The notes below the pieces were generated by a model that saw only the letters and a program-made list of their open reading frames with translations, made no database searches and was not told where the DNA came from. DNA of 35,766 nt from Clostridia bacterium (lineage in GTDB: Bacteria > Bacillota > Clostridia > Oscillospirales > CAG-272). Shown here in pieces: positions 24,083-31,821 of this stretch. Location of the stretch: assembly GCA_017452895.1 (NCBI GenBank), contig JAFTLE010000039.1, positions 1 through 35,766 of the forward strand, in the 5' to 3' direction. Position 1 is the first letter of the stretch. Each line of letters opens with the position of its first letter. A program made the position numbers and the translations under genes.

Positions 24083-26584
24083 CTACTCTTCTAACATATT
24101 CTTTTTCTTTTTGGATGAACGAATTATGAATTCAAATGGAAATTTCAGTTGCGGCGGAGTCTGCCCGTGATCGGCTTCCGTATGCTTTGTGCAGGCTGCG
24201 TTGAACTGCCGTCCGTCGCTTGTCATCGAAATCCCGACATAACGTCCGTCCTTCAGCGTGTTTGCAAAAAACGGCACGGTTGGGTCTGTCGGCAGATCTA
24301 CCATTTCAATATCGCGCATCACGTATTGTGCATCGGTTATGAAGATCTGGCGGGGGAAATCACGCGTGGGTATCGACAATAGCGAAACGTAAGAGATCTC
24401 TCCATCGGGCGCGCCCCAAAAGCACTCGGGCCGTGCAACGCCCCCATCCTTATCATACGGGACTAGCACGTGCCGATCGCAAGGCTCTGTCGGCTCGGTT
24501 CCACGTATAAAATAGCCGACACGCGTGCGCTTTCCGCGCACATCATACCCGCAAGCCTCGCACGGCAGCTTCCCCGAGTCCTTGCAATATTCCACGCGTA
24601 AAAGCGTGCGGGGAATTTGGAAGGTCCTCAGCTGCTCGTTTTCCGCGCCGAGCACGTCGCGATGCAGCTCCTTCATCACCTCATCCCAGACTGTAAGGTG
24701 CGTTGCCGGCAAGGATGCCATAGAGGTATGATCGGGGTAACCGCACCATATTCCCGCGACAAGATACGGAGTATAACCGACAAACCATCGGTCACGGTAA
24801 GAGCCTGACGTTCCCGTTTTTCCCGCAACGTCTATAAGATCCTTCAGCTTCAACGTTTTTGCCGTTCCGTTTTCGGTCACATCACAAAGCATATTGGTCA
24901 TCAGCCCCGCCGTTTCTCTGCTCCAGACGCGACGTGAGTCCTTCGGATTTGAAAGTAAAAGCTCGCCGTTTGCGCCATAGACCGCGGCATAGCTCCGACA
25001 GTCCTCTCGGATGCCTCCGTTGGCAAACGGGACGTACGCCGCCGTTATATCCCGTAGCGTTATGCCGCTTGTCCACTGTCCGAGAGCAAGTGGGGATTCG
25101 GCAAGGTCGGTCACGAATTTACCGTTTTTGTCATGCCCCTCGCGTAGCAGGGGCAGCCCTAACCGTTCACTTAGGGTGCGGTAGACCCGCTCCGCCCCCT
25201 GCATCCGATACAGCTCGACCGCCGTGGTGTTTTTCGATAGGCGTATTGCATCGCGCACGGTGATAAGACCGCTGTAAACACGGTTTGCATTCTGCGGCCA
25301 CAGACCACCGTTTGCCTTAAAATCAAGCGGTACGTCATCAAACACGCTCGCTTCCGTGATGGTCCCGCTCTCGATCAAGGGTGCGTAGAGGGCAAGCGGC
25401 TTTGTTGTCGAGCCCGGGGGACGCTTCACATCAACAGCATACGACAAAAGGCGATTCCCACTTTTCTTTCCGATGTTACCGACAACGGCAAGCAGATTGC
25501 CGTTTCGCGGATCGACGACCGTCATTGCGTAGGTGGGTCTGCTCCCGTTTTTATCCTTTGGAAAATGAGAAAGGTCGGAGAAATAGCTCTCAAGGTGCTT
25601 TTGCATATCCGTATCCATCAGCGTGTAGATACGTAAGCCACCGGAGTACACGAGCTTTGAGGCCGCTTCCTGTGAATATCCCTTCCGTTCACAAAGATCG
25701 TTAATCACGTCACCGATTACGACATCGGTATACCAGCTGTTTATGCGTTTTCCGCCGCTTTCTTTTTGGACATGCAGCTGCGGCTCAGCCGATACGGCTT
25801 CTTCGTACTCGTTTTGATCGATATAACCGTGTTTGAGCATCGCGTCAAGGATCAGCTTACGCCGTTTTGCATTGTTTTCGGGGTGCGTAACAGGATCGTA
25901 GCGTGCAGGTGAATTCGTGATCGCGGCAAGCGTTACGCATTCAAGGAGTGAAAGCTCTGATGCTTCCTTCTGAAAATAGGTGCGTGCCGCCGCGCCGACC
26001 CCGATACAGTTGCGCGAAAGCGGAACGATATTGAGGTAGGCCTCCAAGATCTCTTCCTTGCTATGTGTGCGCTCGAGATGCAGCGCGCGCATAATTTCGC
26101 GGACCTTACGCGTTATACGGACCTCGCGCTCGCCACCAATGTTTTTGATCAGCTGTTGCGTGATGGTAGAGCCTCCAAAGCGTCGGTCAAACTTCAAAAT
26201 AAAATTCAAGGACGCCTTTGCGGTACGCAATAGATCCACGCCCCGATGGTCGTAAAAGCGATGGTCCTCGATCGCAACGAAAGCATTGCCGAGGGCACTC
26301 GGAATTTCTTCAATCGGGACGAAGATGCAGTTTTCACCGCCGTACAGCGCCTCCTCCTTCAGCTCGACAGGAAGATAGGTTTCGCCCTTCGTATTTTCGT
26401 TGACGTAGATCTGCGTTGTACGCGACTCCCCTGCGGCAAGAAAAAGCCGCTCGTCCATCGCATAATCAATGCCCCCCTCGACACGCACAAGATAAACCGT
26501 GACCGCAACCACCGAAAGCAAAAACAGAATGCTCAAGGGCAACAGTATTCGTCGGCGTCTTCTCTTTTTTCCTTCGTTTTTCAT
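24083..26584 (-). CDS. Class A penicillin-binding protein (PBP1A type)
   Basis: An 833-residue bifunctional cell-wall synthase. A short basic cytoplasmic tail (KKRRRRR) and one membrane segment (about 13-33) anchor it. The GT51 glycosyltransferase domain has catalytic E106 in AIEDHRFYDHRG and the GGSTITQQLIKN block. The transpeptidase domain has S392-x-x-K395 (PGSTTKP), S450-K-N452 and K589-T-G591 (AGKTGTSGSYRD), so both activities look intact. About 200 residues after the KTG motif include a CEACGYDV and further cysteines, of unknown role. The ATG has no Shine-Dalgarno sequence within 15 bases; GAGGAG lies on the far side of a hairpin (see findings). A promoter with an exact TTGACA overlaps the truA stop. 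Confidence 0.95.
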   Translation of the reverse strand: MKNEGKKRRRRRILLPLSILFLLSVVAVTVYLVRVEGGIDYAMDERLFLAAGESRTTQIYVNENTKGETYLPVELKEEALYGGENCIFVPIEEIPSALGNAFVAIEDHRFYDHRGVDLLRTAKASLNFILKFDRRFGGSTITQQLIKNIGGEREVRITRKVREIMRALHLERTHSKEEILEAYLNIVPLSRNCIGVGAAARTYFQKEASELSLLECVTLAAITNSPARYDPVTHPENNAKRRKLILDAMLKHGYIDQNEYEEAVSAEPQLHVQKESGGKRINSWYTDVVIGDVINDLCERKGYSQEAASKLVYSGGLRIYTLMDTDMQKHLESYFSDLSHFPKDKNGSRPTYAMTVVDPRNGNLLAVVGNIGKKSGNRLLSYAVDVKRPPGSTTKPLALYAPLIESGTITEASVFDDVPLDFKANGGLWPQNANRVYSGLITVRDAIRLSKNTTAVELYRMQGAERVYRTLSERLGLPLLREGHDKNGKFVTDLAESPLALGQWTSGITLRDITAAYVPFANGGIREDCRSYAAVYGANGELLLSNPKDSRRVWSRETAGLMTNMLCDVTENGTAKTLKLKDLIDVAGKTGTSGSYRDRWFVGYTPYLVAGIWCGYPDHTSMASLPATHLTVWDEVMKELHRDVLGAENEQLRTFQIPRTLLRVEYCKDSGKLPCEACGYDVRGKRTRVGYFIRGTEPTEPCDRHVLVPYDKDGGVARPECFWGAPDGEISYVSLLSIPTRDFPRQIFITDAQYVMRDIEMVDLPTDPTVPFFANTLKDGRYVGISMTSDGRQFNAACTKHTEADHGQTPPQLKFPFEFIIRSSKKKKNMLEE

Positions 26585-26588
26585 CTAT

Positions 26589-26615
26589 AAAAAAACCGGG
26601 CGGAAGCCGCCCGGC
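26589..26615 (-). terminator. Terminator-like hairpin between truA and the PBP gene
   Basis: Minus-strand stem CCGGGCGG-CTT-CCGCCCGG (26614-26596) followed by seven T residues. It lies between truA and the PBP start codon, ending only 11 bases before the ATG, downstream of a candidate promoter. Confidence 0.82.
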
Positions 26616-26655
26616 ATTCTCCTCGTTCTTAGTATAAACCAAGAAAAGAGTGTTC

Positions 26656-26684
26656 ATAAAAAATATAAGTGGTACATCTGTCAA
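26656..26684 (-). promoter_or_regulatory. Candidate promoter of the PBP gene
   Basis: Minus strand TTGACA (26684-26679), 17-base spacer, TTTTAT (26661-26656; four of six). It includes the truA stop codon. A second TATACT box lies closer to the gene, near 26630, but has no good -35 partner. Confidence 0.5.
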
Positions 26685-27427
26685 TAAAAGACACTTTTAA
26701 GATAAAGGCCGTCGGACGGTGCGGTCCTGCCCGCCTGGGTGCGATCCCTTGCCGCTATGATACGTGAGATATCCTCAGGATCAAACTTGCCGAGAGCAAC
26801 GTCGATCAGCGTGCCGACAATATTTCGCACCATATGATAAAGAAATCCGTCAGCCCCAACGGTAACGGTCAGCAAGGCATCCTTTCGCGTGACGGTGCAA
26901 AGATCGACCGTGCGCACCGTGTCCTTGATATCAGAGCCCTCTGCCATAAATGAAGCAAAATCGCGCCGCCCCGGGATCTGCGACGCCGCCTCTACCATTC
27001 GATCAAACGCCACGTCATCGATCGCACGGGGAAGCTGCCATGCACGGTTCTGCCAAAAAGGAGACGGAACACGCTCGTTATAGATCAAATACTCGTATTC
27101 CTTACGCACGACCGAATAACGCGGATGGAATGCGTCGTCAACCGCACGCGCATCGTATAAAGAAAGATCGGGCGGCAAATGAGGTAAAACCGCCAGCGGC
27201 AATTTTTCGGGTGGGATCGGTAATTCACCGCCAAGATCAACGGTCACGCAAAATTCCTTCGCGTGTACACCGCTATCGGTGCGACTGCATCCCGTAACCT
27301 TACAGGGGCGTCCGAATGCCGCATTCACCGCGGTGTTCAGCGTTCCCTGCACTGTGCGTCGATTCGGTTGCACCTGAAACCCGCAAAAATCGGTTCCTAC
27401 GTATTGTATTTTACAGAGATATTTCAT
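26681..27427 (-). CDS. truA: tRNA pseudouridine synthase A
   Basis: A 248-residue enzyme that makes pseudouridine at positions 38-40 of tRNA anticodon arms. The catalytic aspartate is D51 in CSRTDSGVHA. YVGTDFCGFQVQP, the RKEYEYLIY strand and FLYHMVRNIVGTLIDVALGK match the family. The length is normal. It starts 15 bases after the ecfT stop, an arrangement (ecfA1-ecfA2-ecfT-truA) that is conserved in many Firmicutes. Confidence 0.96.
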   Translation of the reverse strand: MKYLCKIQYVGTDFCGFQVQPNRRTVQGTLNTAVNAAFGRPCKVTGCSRTDSGVHAKEFCVTVDLGGELPIPPEKLPLAVLPHLPPDLSLYDARAVDDAFHPRYSVVRKEYEYLIYNERVPSPFWQNRAWQLPRAIDDVAFDRMVEAASQIPGRRDFASFMAEGSDIKDTVRTVDLCTVTRKDALLTVTVGADGFLYHMVRNIVGTLIDVALGKFDPEDISRIIAARDRTQAGRTAPSDGLYLKSVFY

Positions 27428-27441
27428 ATATGTCCCTACAT

Positions 27442-28281
27442 TTAAAAATAGTAAAGATCAGGCAAAAGGATCGGGATATAATGATTGAGGACGAAAACCG
27501 ATGCCCCTATCGCCAAAACGAAAAGCAGCATCAAGAAATCGCGAGTGCGGTAGGTCAGCTTAACCATACGCGTTCTGCCGTCACCGCCGCGGTAGCACCG
27601 GCATTCCATTGCAGTGGCAAGATCCTCGGCATGCTTGATCGAGGATACCAAAAGCGGTACTAGGATCGGGATCAACGCCCTGGCTCGCTTGATCAGTCCT
27701 CCGCTCGAAAAATCCGCTCCGCGCGCCTTTTGTGCGCTGATCACACGGTCGGTCTCTTCGATCAAGGTCGGAATAAAGCGGAGCGCGATCGTGATCATCA
27801 TCGCAAATTCGTGCACGGGAATACGAATCTTCTTCAGCGGAGACAAAAGGCTCTCAATTCCGTCGGTAAGTGCGATCGGTGTGGTGGTATAGGTCAAAAA
27901 CAAGCCTGAGATCAAAATGAGCAACACAACGCGCACCGCCATGATCACGGCACGCCAAATCCCCTCAGCATAGATTTTGATCACCCAGAATTCAAGGAGA
28001 GGCGTCCCCTGCCCCTTCGTCAAAAACAAATTGATTGCGGCAGTGAACAAAAGCAGTATGAGTACAGCCCTGATCCCCTTGAAGATCGTACCAAACGGAA
28101 TTTTTGACATTTCAACAAATACCGCCGTCAGAAGGATCATCAAAAGGAACGCGATCGGTGTTTTTGCGACGAAGAGAATGACGATAAAGATGAGCGACAA
28201 AAGAATTTTCGTGCGGGGATCCAATCGGTGCAAAAGCGATTGTCCCGGGAAATACTGACCGAAGGTTATGTCCTTTAACAT
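27442..28281 (-). CDS. ecfT: ECF transporter transmembrane subunit EcfT
   Basis: A 279-residue membrane protein with about five to six hydrophobic segments, the energising transmembrane part of an energy-coupling-factor vitamin importer. The coupling motifs that contact the ATPases are seen as AQKARGADF and AMECRCYRGG. The ATG at 28281 has GGAG five bases upstream and overlaps the end of ecfA2; a GTG at 28287 is also open but sits on the ribosome binding site. No substrate-binding S component is encoded nearby, so it is probably a shared (group II) module. Confidence 0.95.
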   Translation of the reverse strand: MLKDITFGQYFPGQSLLHRLDPRTKILLSLIFIVILFVAKTPIAFLLMILLTAVFVEMSKIPFGTIFKGIRAVLILLLFTAAINLFLTKGQGTPLLEFWVIKIYAEGIWRAVIMAVRVVLLILISGLFLTYTTTPIALTDGIESLLSPLKKIRIPVHEFAMMITIALRFIPTLIEETDRVISAQKARGADFSSGGLIKRARALIPILVPLLVSSIKHAEDLATAMECRCYRGGDGRTRMVKLTYRTRDFLMLLFVLAIGASVFVLNHYIPILLPDLYYF

Positions 28282-29138
28282 TCGCACTCCCCCTTTACGT
28301 AGGAGAGGATCGCGCGACGCACCCCCTCAACCGTATAGAGATCGCCCGAAAGCGGGATGCCGCGACGGATCAGACCGTTGGCGATCCGTGCGATCTCGGG
28401 AACGTTCAAGCCGACGCTCTGCAGCTCCTCTGAGCGCGCAAAAACCTCACTGACGGTTCCCGTCACATATATTCTGCCTTGATTCATCACTACAATATTG
28501 TCGCAATAACGCGCCATATCCTCCATACTGTGGCTCACAAGCAGGATCGTCGCGTTCCGGGATCTCTGATAGTCCCGCAAGCCGCCGAGGATCTCGGTGC
28601 GCCCACGCGGATCAAGACCTGCCGCAGGCTCATCCAAGACGAGGATCTCAGGGCGCATCGCCAAAACGCCCGCGATTGCGGCGCGGCGCTTCTGTCCGCC
28701 CGAAAGATCGAAGGGGGATTTGTCCATCAGCTCGGGCGCAATGCCCGCAAAGCGTGCCGCCTCGTCCACCCGTCTTGCAATCTCATCCTCATCAAGCCCC
28801 ATATTGCGCGGACCGAAGCCGATATCGGCTCTTACGGTTTCGTCAAAGAGCTGATATTCGGGATATTGCATCACAAGACCGATGCGGAAGCGGATCTGTG
28901 CAATCTTCTTCGGCTCCTCCCAGATGCTTTCGCCGCACAGAAGGACGTCACCGGAGGAGGGCTTTTCAAGGCCGTTGAGCAGATGCGTCAACGTCGATTT
29001 TCCCGAGCCCGTATGACCGATAATCCCCGTGATCTTTCCTTTTTCAAAGCCGACGCTAACAGAATCAAGTGCCAGCTCCTCAAAGGGAGTCCCCCGGTTG
29101 TATGTATAGGAGACATCACGCAGCTCTAAGATATTCAT
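28275..29138 (-). CDS. ecfA2: ECF transporter ATPase EcfA2
   Basis: A 287-residue ABC ATPase of the energy-coupling factor. Walker A GHTGSGKST, the signature LSGGQKRR, Walker B ILVLDEPAAGLDPRG and the H-loop SHSMED are intact. The Q-loop region reads GLVMQYPEYQLF, as in EcfA2. It shares an ATGA junction with ecfA1 and overlaps ecfT, so the three subunits are translationally linked. Confidence 0.95.
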   Translation of the reverse strand: MNILELRDVSYTYNRGTPFEELALDSVSVGFEKGKITGIIGHTGSGKSTLTHLLNGLEKPSSGDVLLCGESIWEEPKKIAQIRFRIGLVMQYPEYQLFDETVRADIGFGPRNMGLDEDEIARRVDEAARFAGIAPELMDKSPFDLSGGQKRRAAIAGVLAMRPEILVLDEPAAGLDPRGRTEILGGLRDYQRSRNATILLVSHSMEDMARYCDNIVVMNQGRIYVTGTVSEVFARSEELQSVGLNVPEIARIANGLIRRGIPLSGDLYTVEGVRRAILSYVKGECEC

Positions 29139-30019
29139 ACGGACGCCCCTCCATTTTTACTGTGTTTTTCAAGATACTCCGCGAGGCAATCGATACATTC
29201 GTCAGGACGGATCAAATCGGCGGGCAACTCGAAACCATCCGCACGCAAAGCGTGCAGAAGCTCGGTGCCCTGCGGCACCTCGAGTCCTACCGAACGCAGC
29301 TCGTCCACGCGCGAGAACACCTCTTTCGGCGTTCCGTCCATAAAGATCTTCCCGTCGTTGATGACGATCACGCGGTCAGCACGTGCCGCCTCGTCCATAT
29401 AGTGTGTGATATGCAAAACCGTAATATTCTCTTCACGGTTCATTTTTTCGATGGCGGACATCACCTCACTGCGACCGCGCGGGTCGAGCATCGCCGTCGA
29501 TTCGTCAAAAACCATACAGGCAGGCTTCATCGCCAAAACGCCAGCGATCGCTATGCGTTGCTTTTGACCGCCCGACAAATGATGCGGTGCGTGATGCGCA
29601 AACTCGCGCATACCAACAGCATCCAGCGCCATATCAACACGGCGTCGGATCTCCTCACGCGGCAGACCGAGATTCTCAGGGCCGAACGCCACGTCCTCCT
29701 CAACAATCGTTGCAACTAGCTGATTGTCAGGATTCTGAAAGATCATACCGACACGCCGACGAACGTCAAAAACGGTCTCCTCGTCCGAAAAATCGGGCGT
29801 GATCTCTTTTCCGTCCACGTAAAGCCGTCCGTCGCTCGGTGTCAGAATGACATTCAACAGCTTGGCAAATGTGGATTTACCCGAACCGTTATGTCCGAGA
29901 ACCGCAACGTATTCCCCCGAATCGACCGAAAGGCTGATGCGGTCCAGGGCGGGATGCACCTTCGGCGCATCCTCCTCATAGGCAAAGGAGAGATCCTCTG
30001 CACGAATAAATTCACTCAT
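29135..30019 (-). CDS. ecfA1: ECF transporter ATPase EcfA1
   Basis: A 294-residue ABC ATPase, partner of EcfA2. Walker A GHNGSGKS is at 42-49; the Q-loop GMIFQNPDNQLV, the signature LSGGQKQR and the Walker B segment CMVFDESTAMLD with MLD in place of GLD are typical of EcfA1. I use the ATG at 30019, preceded by GAAGG; the open frame reaches 30106 but the added residues are not family-like. The gene upstream (methyltransferase) ends 96 bases away with no clear terminator. Confidence 0.95.
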   Translation of the reverse strand: MSEFIRAEDLSFAYEEDAPKVHPALDRISLSVDSGEYVAVLGHNGSGKSTFAKLLNVILTPSDGRLYVDGKEITPDFSDEETVFDVRRRVGMIFQNPDNQLVATIVEEDVAFGPENLGLPREEIRRRVDMALDAVGMREFAHHAPHHLSGGQKQRIAIAGVLAMKPACMVFDESTAMLDPRGRSEVMSAIEKMNREENITVLHITHYMDEAARADRVIVINDGKIFMDGTPKEVFSRVDELRSVGLEVPQGTELLHALRADGFELPADLIRPDECIDCLAEYLEKHSKNGGASV

Positions 30020-30115
30020 CTGTATACCTTCATACTTTTTCGTTCCAAAATTGTAAGGATGCGACACAAAAGATACCGAATATACCGATTGCGTATCAAA
30101 CACCAAACGCCCGAC

Positions 30116-30985
30116 TTATTTCGCATCAAACGTACAACGCACACTGCTTCCGCACGGCAGGCAAAGTCCGCTATCCTCCACGTAAAGTCCAAGCTCATCT
30201 GCAACGCTTTTCCCTCCGAAGCGGCGGACCAGCCGCAGGTCGGTGATATACTTCATCGCCCCTGCCGAAAGCCCCGTCGTATAAGAATTCAAAAGGAAAA
30301 ACAGAGGACGGTCCGACAAAAGCCCTGCCGTCAGCTCTACGAAGGAATCGATCGACTCCTCGATCTTCCATACCTCACCCGTCGGTCCCCTGCCGTAAGA
30401 CGGCGGGTCCATAATGATCCCGTCATATTTTGATCCGCGGCGCAATTCGCGCTCAATGAATTTCTTGCAATCATCGACGATATAACGGATCGGCGCATCA
30501 GAAAGCCCCGAGAGCGCCGCGTTTTCCTTCGCCGCGGCAACCATTCCCTTCGCCGCGTCCACGTGGCAGACAGATGCCCCCGCAGCGGCGGCGGCAACCG
30601 TAGCACCGCCCGTGTAGGCAAAGAGGTTGAGGACGCGGATCGGTCGTCCCGCATTGCGGATCAGCTCTGAGAACCAGTCCCAATTCGCCGCCTGCTCGGG
30701 AAAAAGCCCCGTATGCTTGAAATTCATCGGCTTCACACGGAAACGAAGATCACGGTAACGAACCGTCCAGGATTCGGGCAGACGGTTTTCGCTCCACGCA
30801 CCGCCGCCACTTCTCGAACGCTTATAATAAGAATCCGCATGCTTCCAGAGCGGATTTTTCTTTTCACTTTTCCAAATCGCCTGCGGATCGGGGCGAACAA
30901 GACTGTATTTGCCCCAAAGCTCCAGCTTTTCACCGTCGGAGGTGTCAAGCAGTCTGTAATCCTGCCATGCTTTACTTACCCACAT
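30116..30985 (-). CDS. Class I SAM methyltransferase, RlmI/RlmK-like
   Basis: A 289-residue S-adenosylmethionine-dependent methyltransferase. The SAM-binding motif I is VLNLFAYTGGATVAAAAAGA, an acidic motif II aspartate follows in CHVDAAKG and the catalytic-site motif is IIMDPPSYGRG. These match the RlmI/RlmK 23S rRNA methyltransferase superfamily, but the N-terminal PUA domain of RlmI is absent and the target base cannot be told from sequence. The ATG at 30985 has GAGG upstream; the frame extends to 31051 without a better start. It lies 10 bases after the ruvC stop codon. Confidence 0.82.
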   Translation of the reverse strand: MWVSKAWQDYRLLDTSDGEKLELWGKYSLVRPDPQAIWKSEKKNPLWKHADSYYKRSRSGGGAWSENRLPESWTVRYRDLRFRVKPMNFKHTGLFPEQAANWDWFSELIRNAGRPIRVLNLFAYTGGATVAAAAAGASVCHVDAAKGMVAAAKENAALSGLSDAPIRYIVDDCKKFIERELRRGSKYDGIIMDPPSYGRGPTGEVWKIEESIDSFVELTAGLLSDRPLFFLLNSYTTGLSAGAMKYITDLRLVRRFGGKSVADELGLYVEDSGLCLPCGSSVRCTFDAK

Positions 30986-30995
30986 CGTTGCATCC

Positions 30996-31490
30996 TCATT
31001 TGTAGAATTTCGATAATAAAGAGCCCGCGCTCTGACCGTGACAAAGCGCAATCGCGATCGCGTCTGCCGTATCGTCAGGCTTTGGCGGAGACGGAAGCGA
31101 CAGTAAGGAGGTCACCATCGCAATGACCTGCTTTTTTTCTGCCCGACCGTAGCCTACGACCGCTTGCTTGACCTGAAGCGGCGTGTATTCGGCGATCGGA
31201 ATCCCACGCTGCTGAGCTGAAAGCAGAATGACACCGCGTGCCTCTGCAACCGCGATCGCCGTCGTCTGGTTGGTGTTGAAAAACAGCTCCTCGATCGCCA
31301 GCGCATCGGGCTTGTATTTGTCAAATATCCGTTGCATATCGTCGTAGATCAAGGAGAGTCGGGAAGAGACCTCTGTATTTGCGGGTGTACGGATCGCGCC
31401 GTACGCAACGGGGTAAAAACGGCCGCGAACAGCCTCGATGACTCCCCAGCCGACGATCGCCAGCCCGGGATCTATCCCAAGTATTCGCAT
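30996..31490 (-). CDS. ruvC: Holliday junction endonuclease RuvC
   Basis: A 164-residue resolvase of recombination intermediates, acting with RuvAB. The acidic catalytic residues are D7 in GIDPGL, the glutamate of AIEELFF and the pair of aspartates in KPDDTADAIAIALCH. The ATG at 31490 has GAGGGAG upstream; a GTG two codons earlier lies too close to that site. ruvA and ruvB are not in view. It heads the minus-strand run with the methyltransferase and ecf genes. Confidence 0.96.
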   Translation of the reverse strand: MRILGIDPGLAIVGWGVIEAVRGRFYPVAYGAIRTPANTEVSSRLSLIYDDMQRIFDKYKPDALAIEELFFNTNQTTAIAVAEARGVILLSAQQRGIPIAEYTPLQVKQAVVGYGRAEKKQVIAMVTSLLSLPSPPKPDDTADAIAIALCHGQSAGSLLSKFYK

Positions 31491-31536
31491 ATGCACTCCC
31501 TCCTCGACATTCTACACCATTTTACATTATTAAGTT

Positions 31537-31565
31537 ATTATACCACTCTTTGAAGAAAAAAACAA
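31537..31565 (-). promoter_or_regulatory. Candidate sigma-A promoter of ruvC
   Basis: Minus strand TTGTTT (31565-31560), 17-base spacer, exact TATAAT (31542-31537), about 47 bases before the ruvC start. The -35 box is weak. Confidence 0.6.
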
Positions 31566-31586
31566 CAGTTTTTCGTACATTTCACA

Positions 31587-31646
31587 TCAAATGCAATTCC
31601 AGCTCGTATGTGCTAAACTATTATTGTCTATGGGTACATTCTTCAT
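31587..31646 (-). pseudogene. Remnant of IS200/IS605-family tnpA (first 19 codons)
   Basis: From an ATG at 31646, with GGAGG eight bases upstream, the minus strand reads M-K-N-V-P-I-D-N-N-S-L-A-H-T-S-W-N-C-I and then stops. NSLAHT-x-WNC is the familiar N-terminus of IS200/IS605 TnpA transposases, which normally continues KYHIVFAPKYRR. Here the frame ends in TGA and no further transposase residues follow, so the gene is a decayed or internally deleted remnant. It cannot make an active transposase. The call rests on a short but distinctive peptide and on the matching upstream structures. Confidence 0.72.
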
Positions 31647-31650
31647 AGAT

Positions 31651-31719
31651 AAATCCTCCAAATATGTTTTTTAGTTTTGACTGACAGGTCGAACTAATTA
31701 TATCATATTTGGAGGATTT
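31651..31719 (-). repeat. 16-bp inverted repeat masking the tnpA ribosome binding site
   Basis: Perfect 16-bp arms at 31651-31666 and 31704-31719 flank a 37-base loop that contains a further imperfect stem. One arm includes the GGAGG site of the tnpA remnant, so the folded mRNA would hide it. IS200-type elements are known to repress tnpA in this way. Confidence 0.75.
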
Positions 31720-31743
31720 CTTCTCACCGATTAACCTATTTTG

Positions 31744-31766
31744 AACCACGCGACTATCGCGTGGTT
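31744..31766 (-). mobile_element. Left-end hairpin of the IS200/IS605-like remnant
   Basis: A perfect 10-bp palindrome (31744-31753 with 31757-31766) and 3-base loop, the kind of subterminal hairpin TnpA recognises. A TTGAT sequence at 31781-31777 (minus strand), just outside it, could be the insertion target. The hairpin, masked ribosome site and tnpA start lie in the order expected for an IS200 left end. Confidence 0.6.
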
Positions 31767-31781
31767 TTATGATACAATCAA

Positions 31782-31813
31782 GCAAAAAGTCCCGTGAACA
31801 CGGGACTTTTTGC
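31782..31813 (-). terminator. Intrinsic terminator of prs
   Basis: A perfect 15-bp stem (31782-31796 with 31799-31813) with A5/T5 runs, beginning 9 bases after the prs stop codon. It directly abuts the IS-like remnant. Confidence 0.88.
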
Positions 31814-31821
31814 AGGACTGC

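Noticed and set aside
31744..31768. Plus-strand terminator of an unknown small RNA
   Set aside because: The hairpin has a T tail on the plus strand, but no plus-strand promoter or gene precedes it, and it fits better as the left-end hairpin of the IS200-like remnant.
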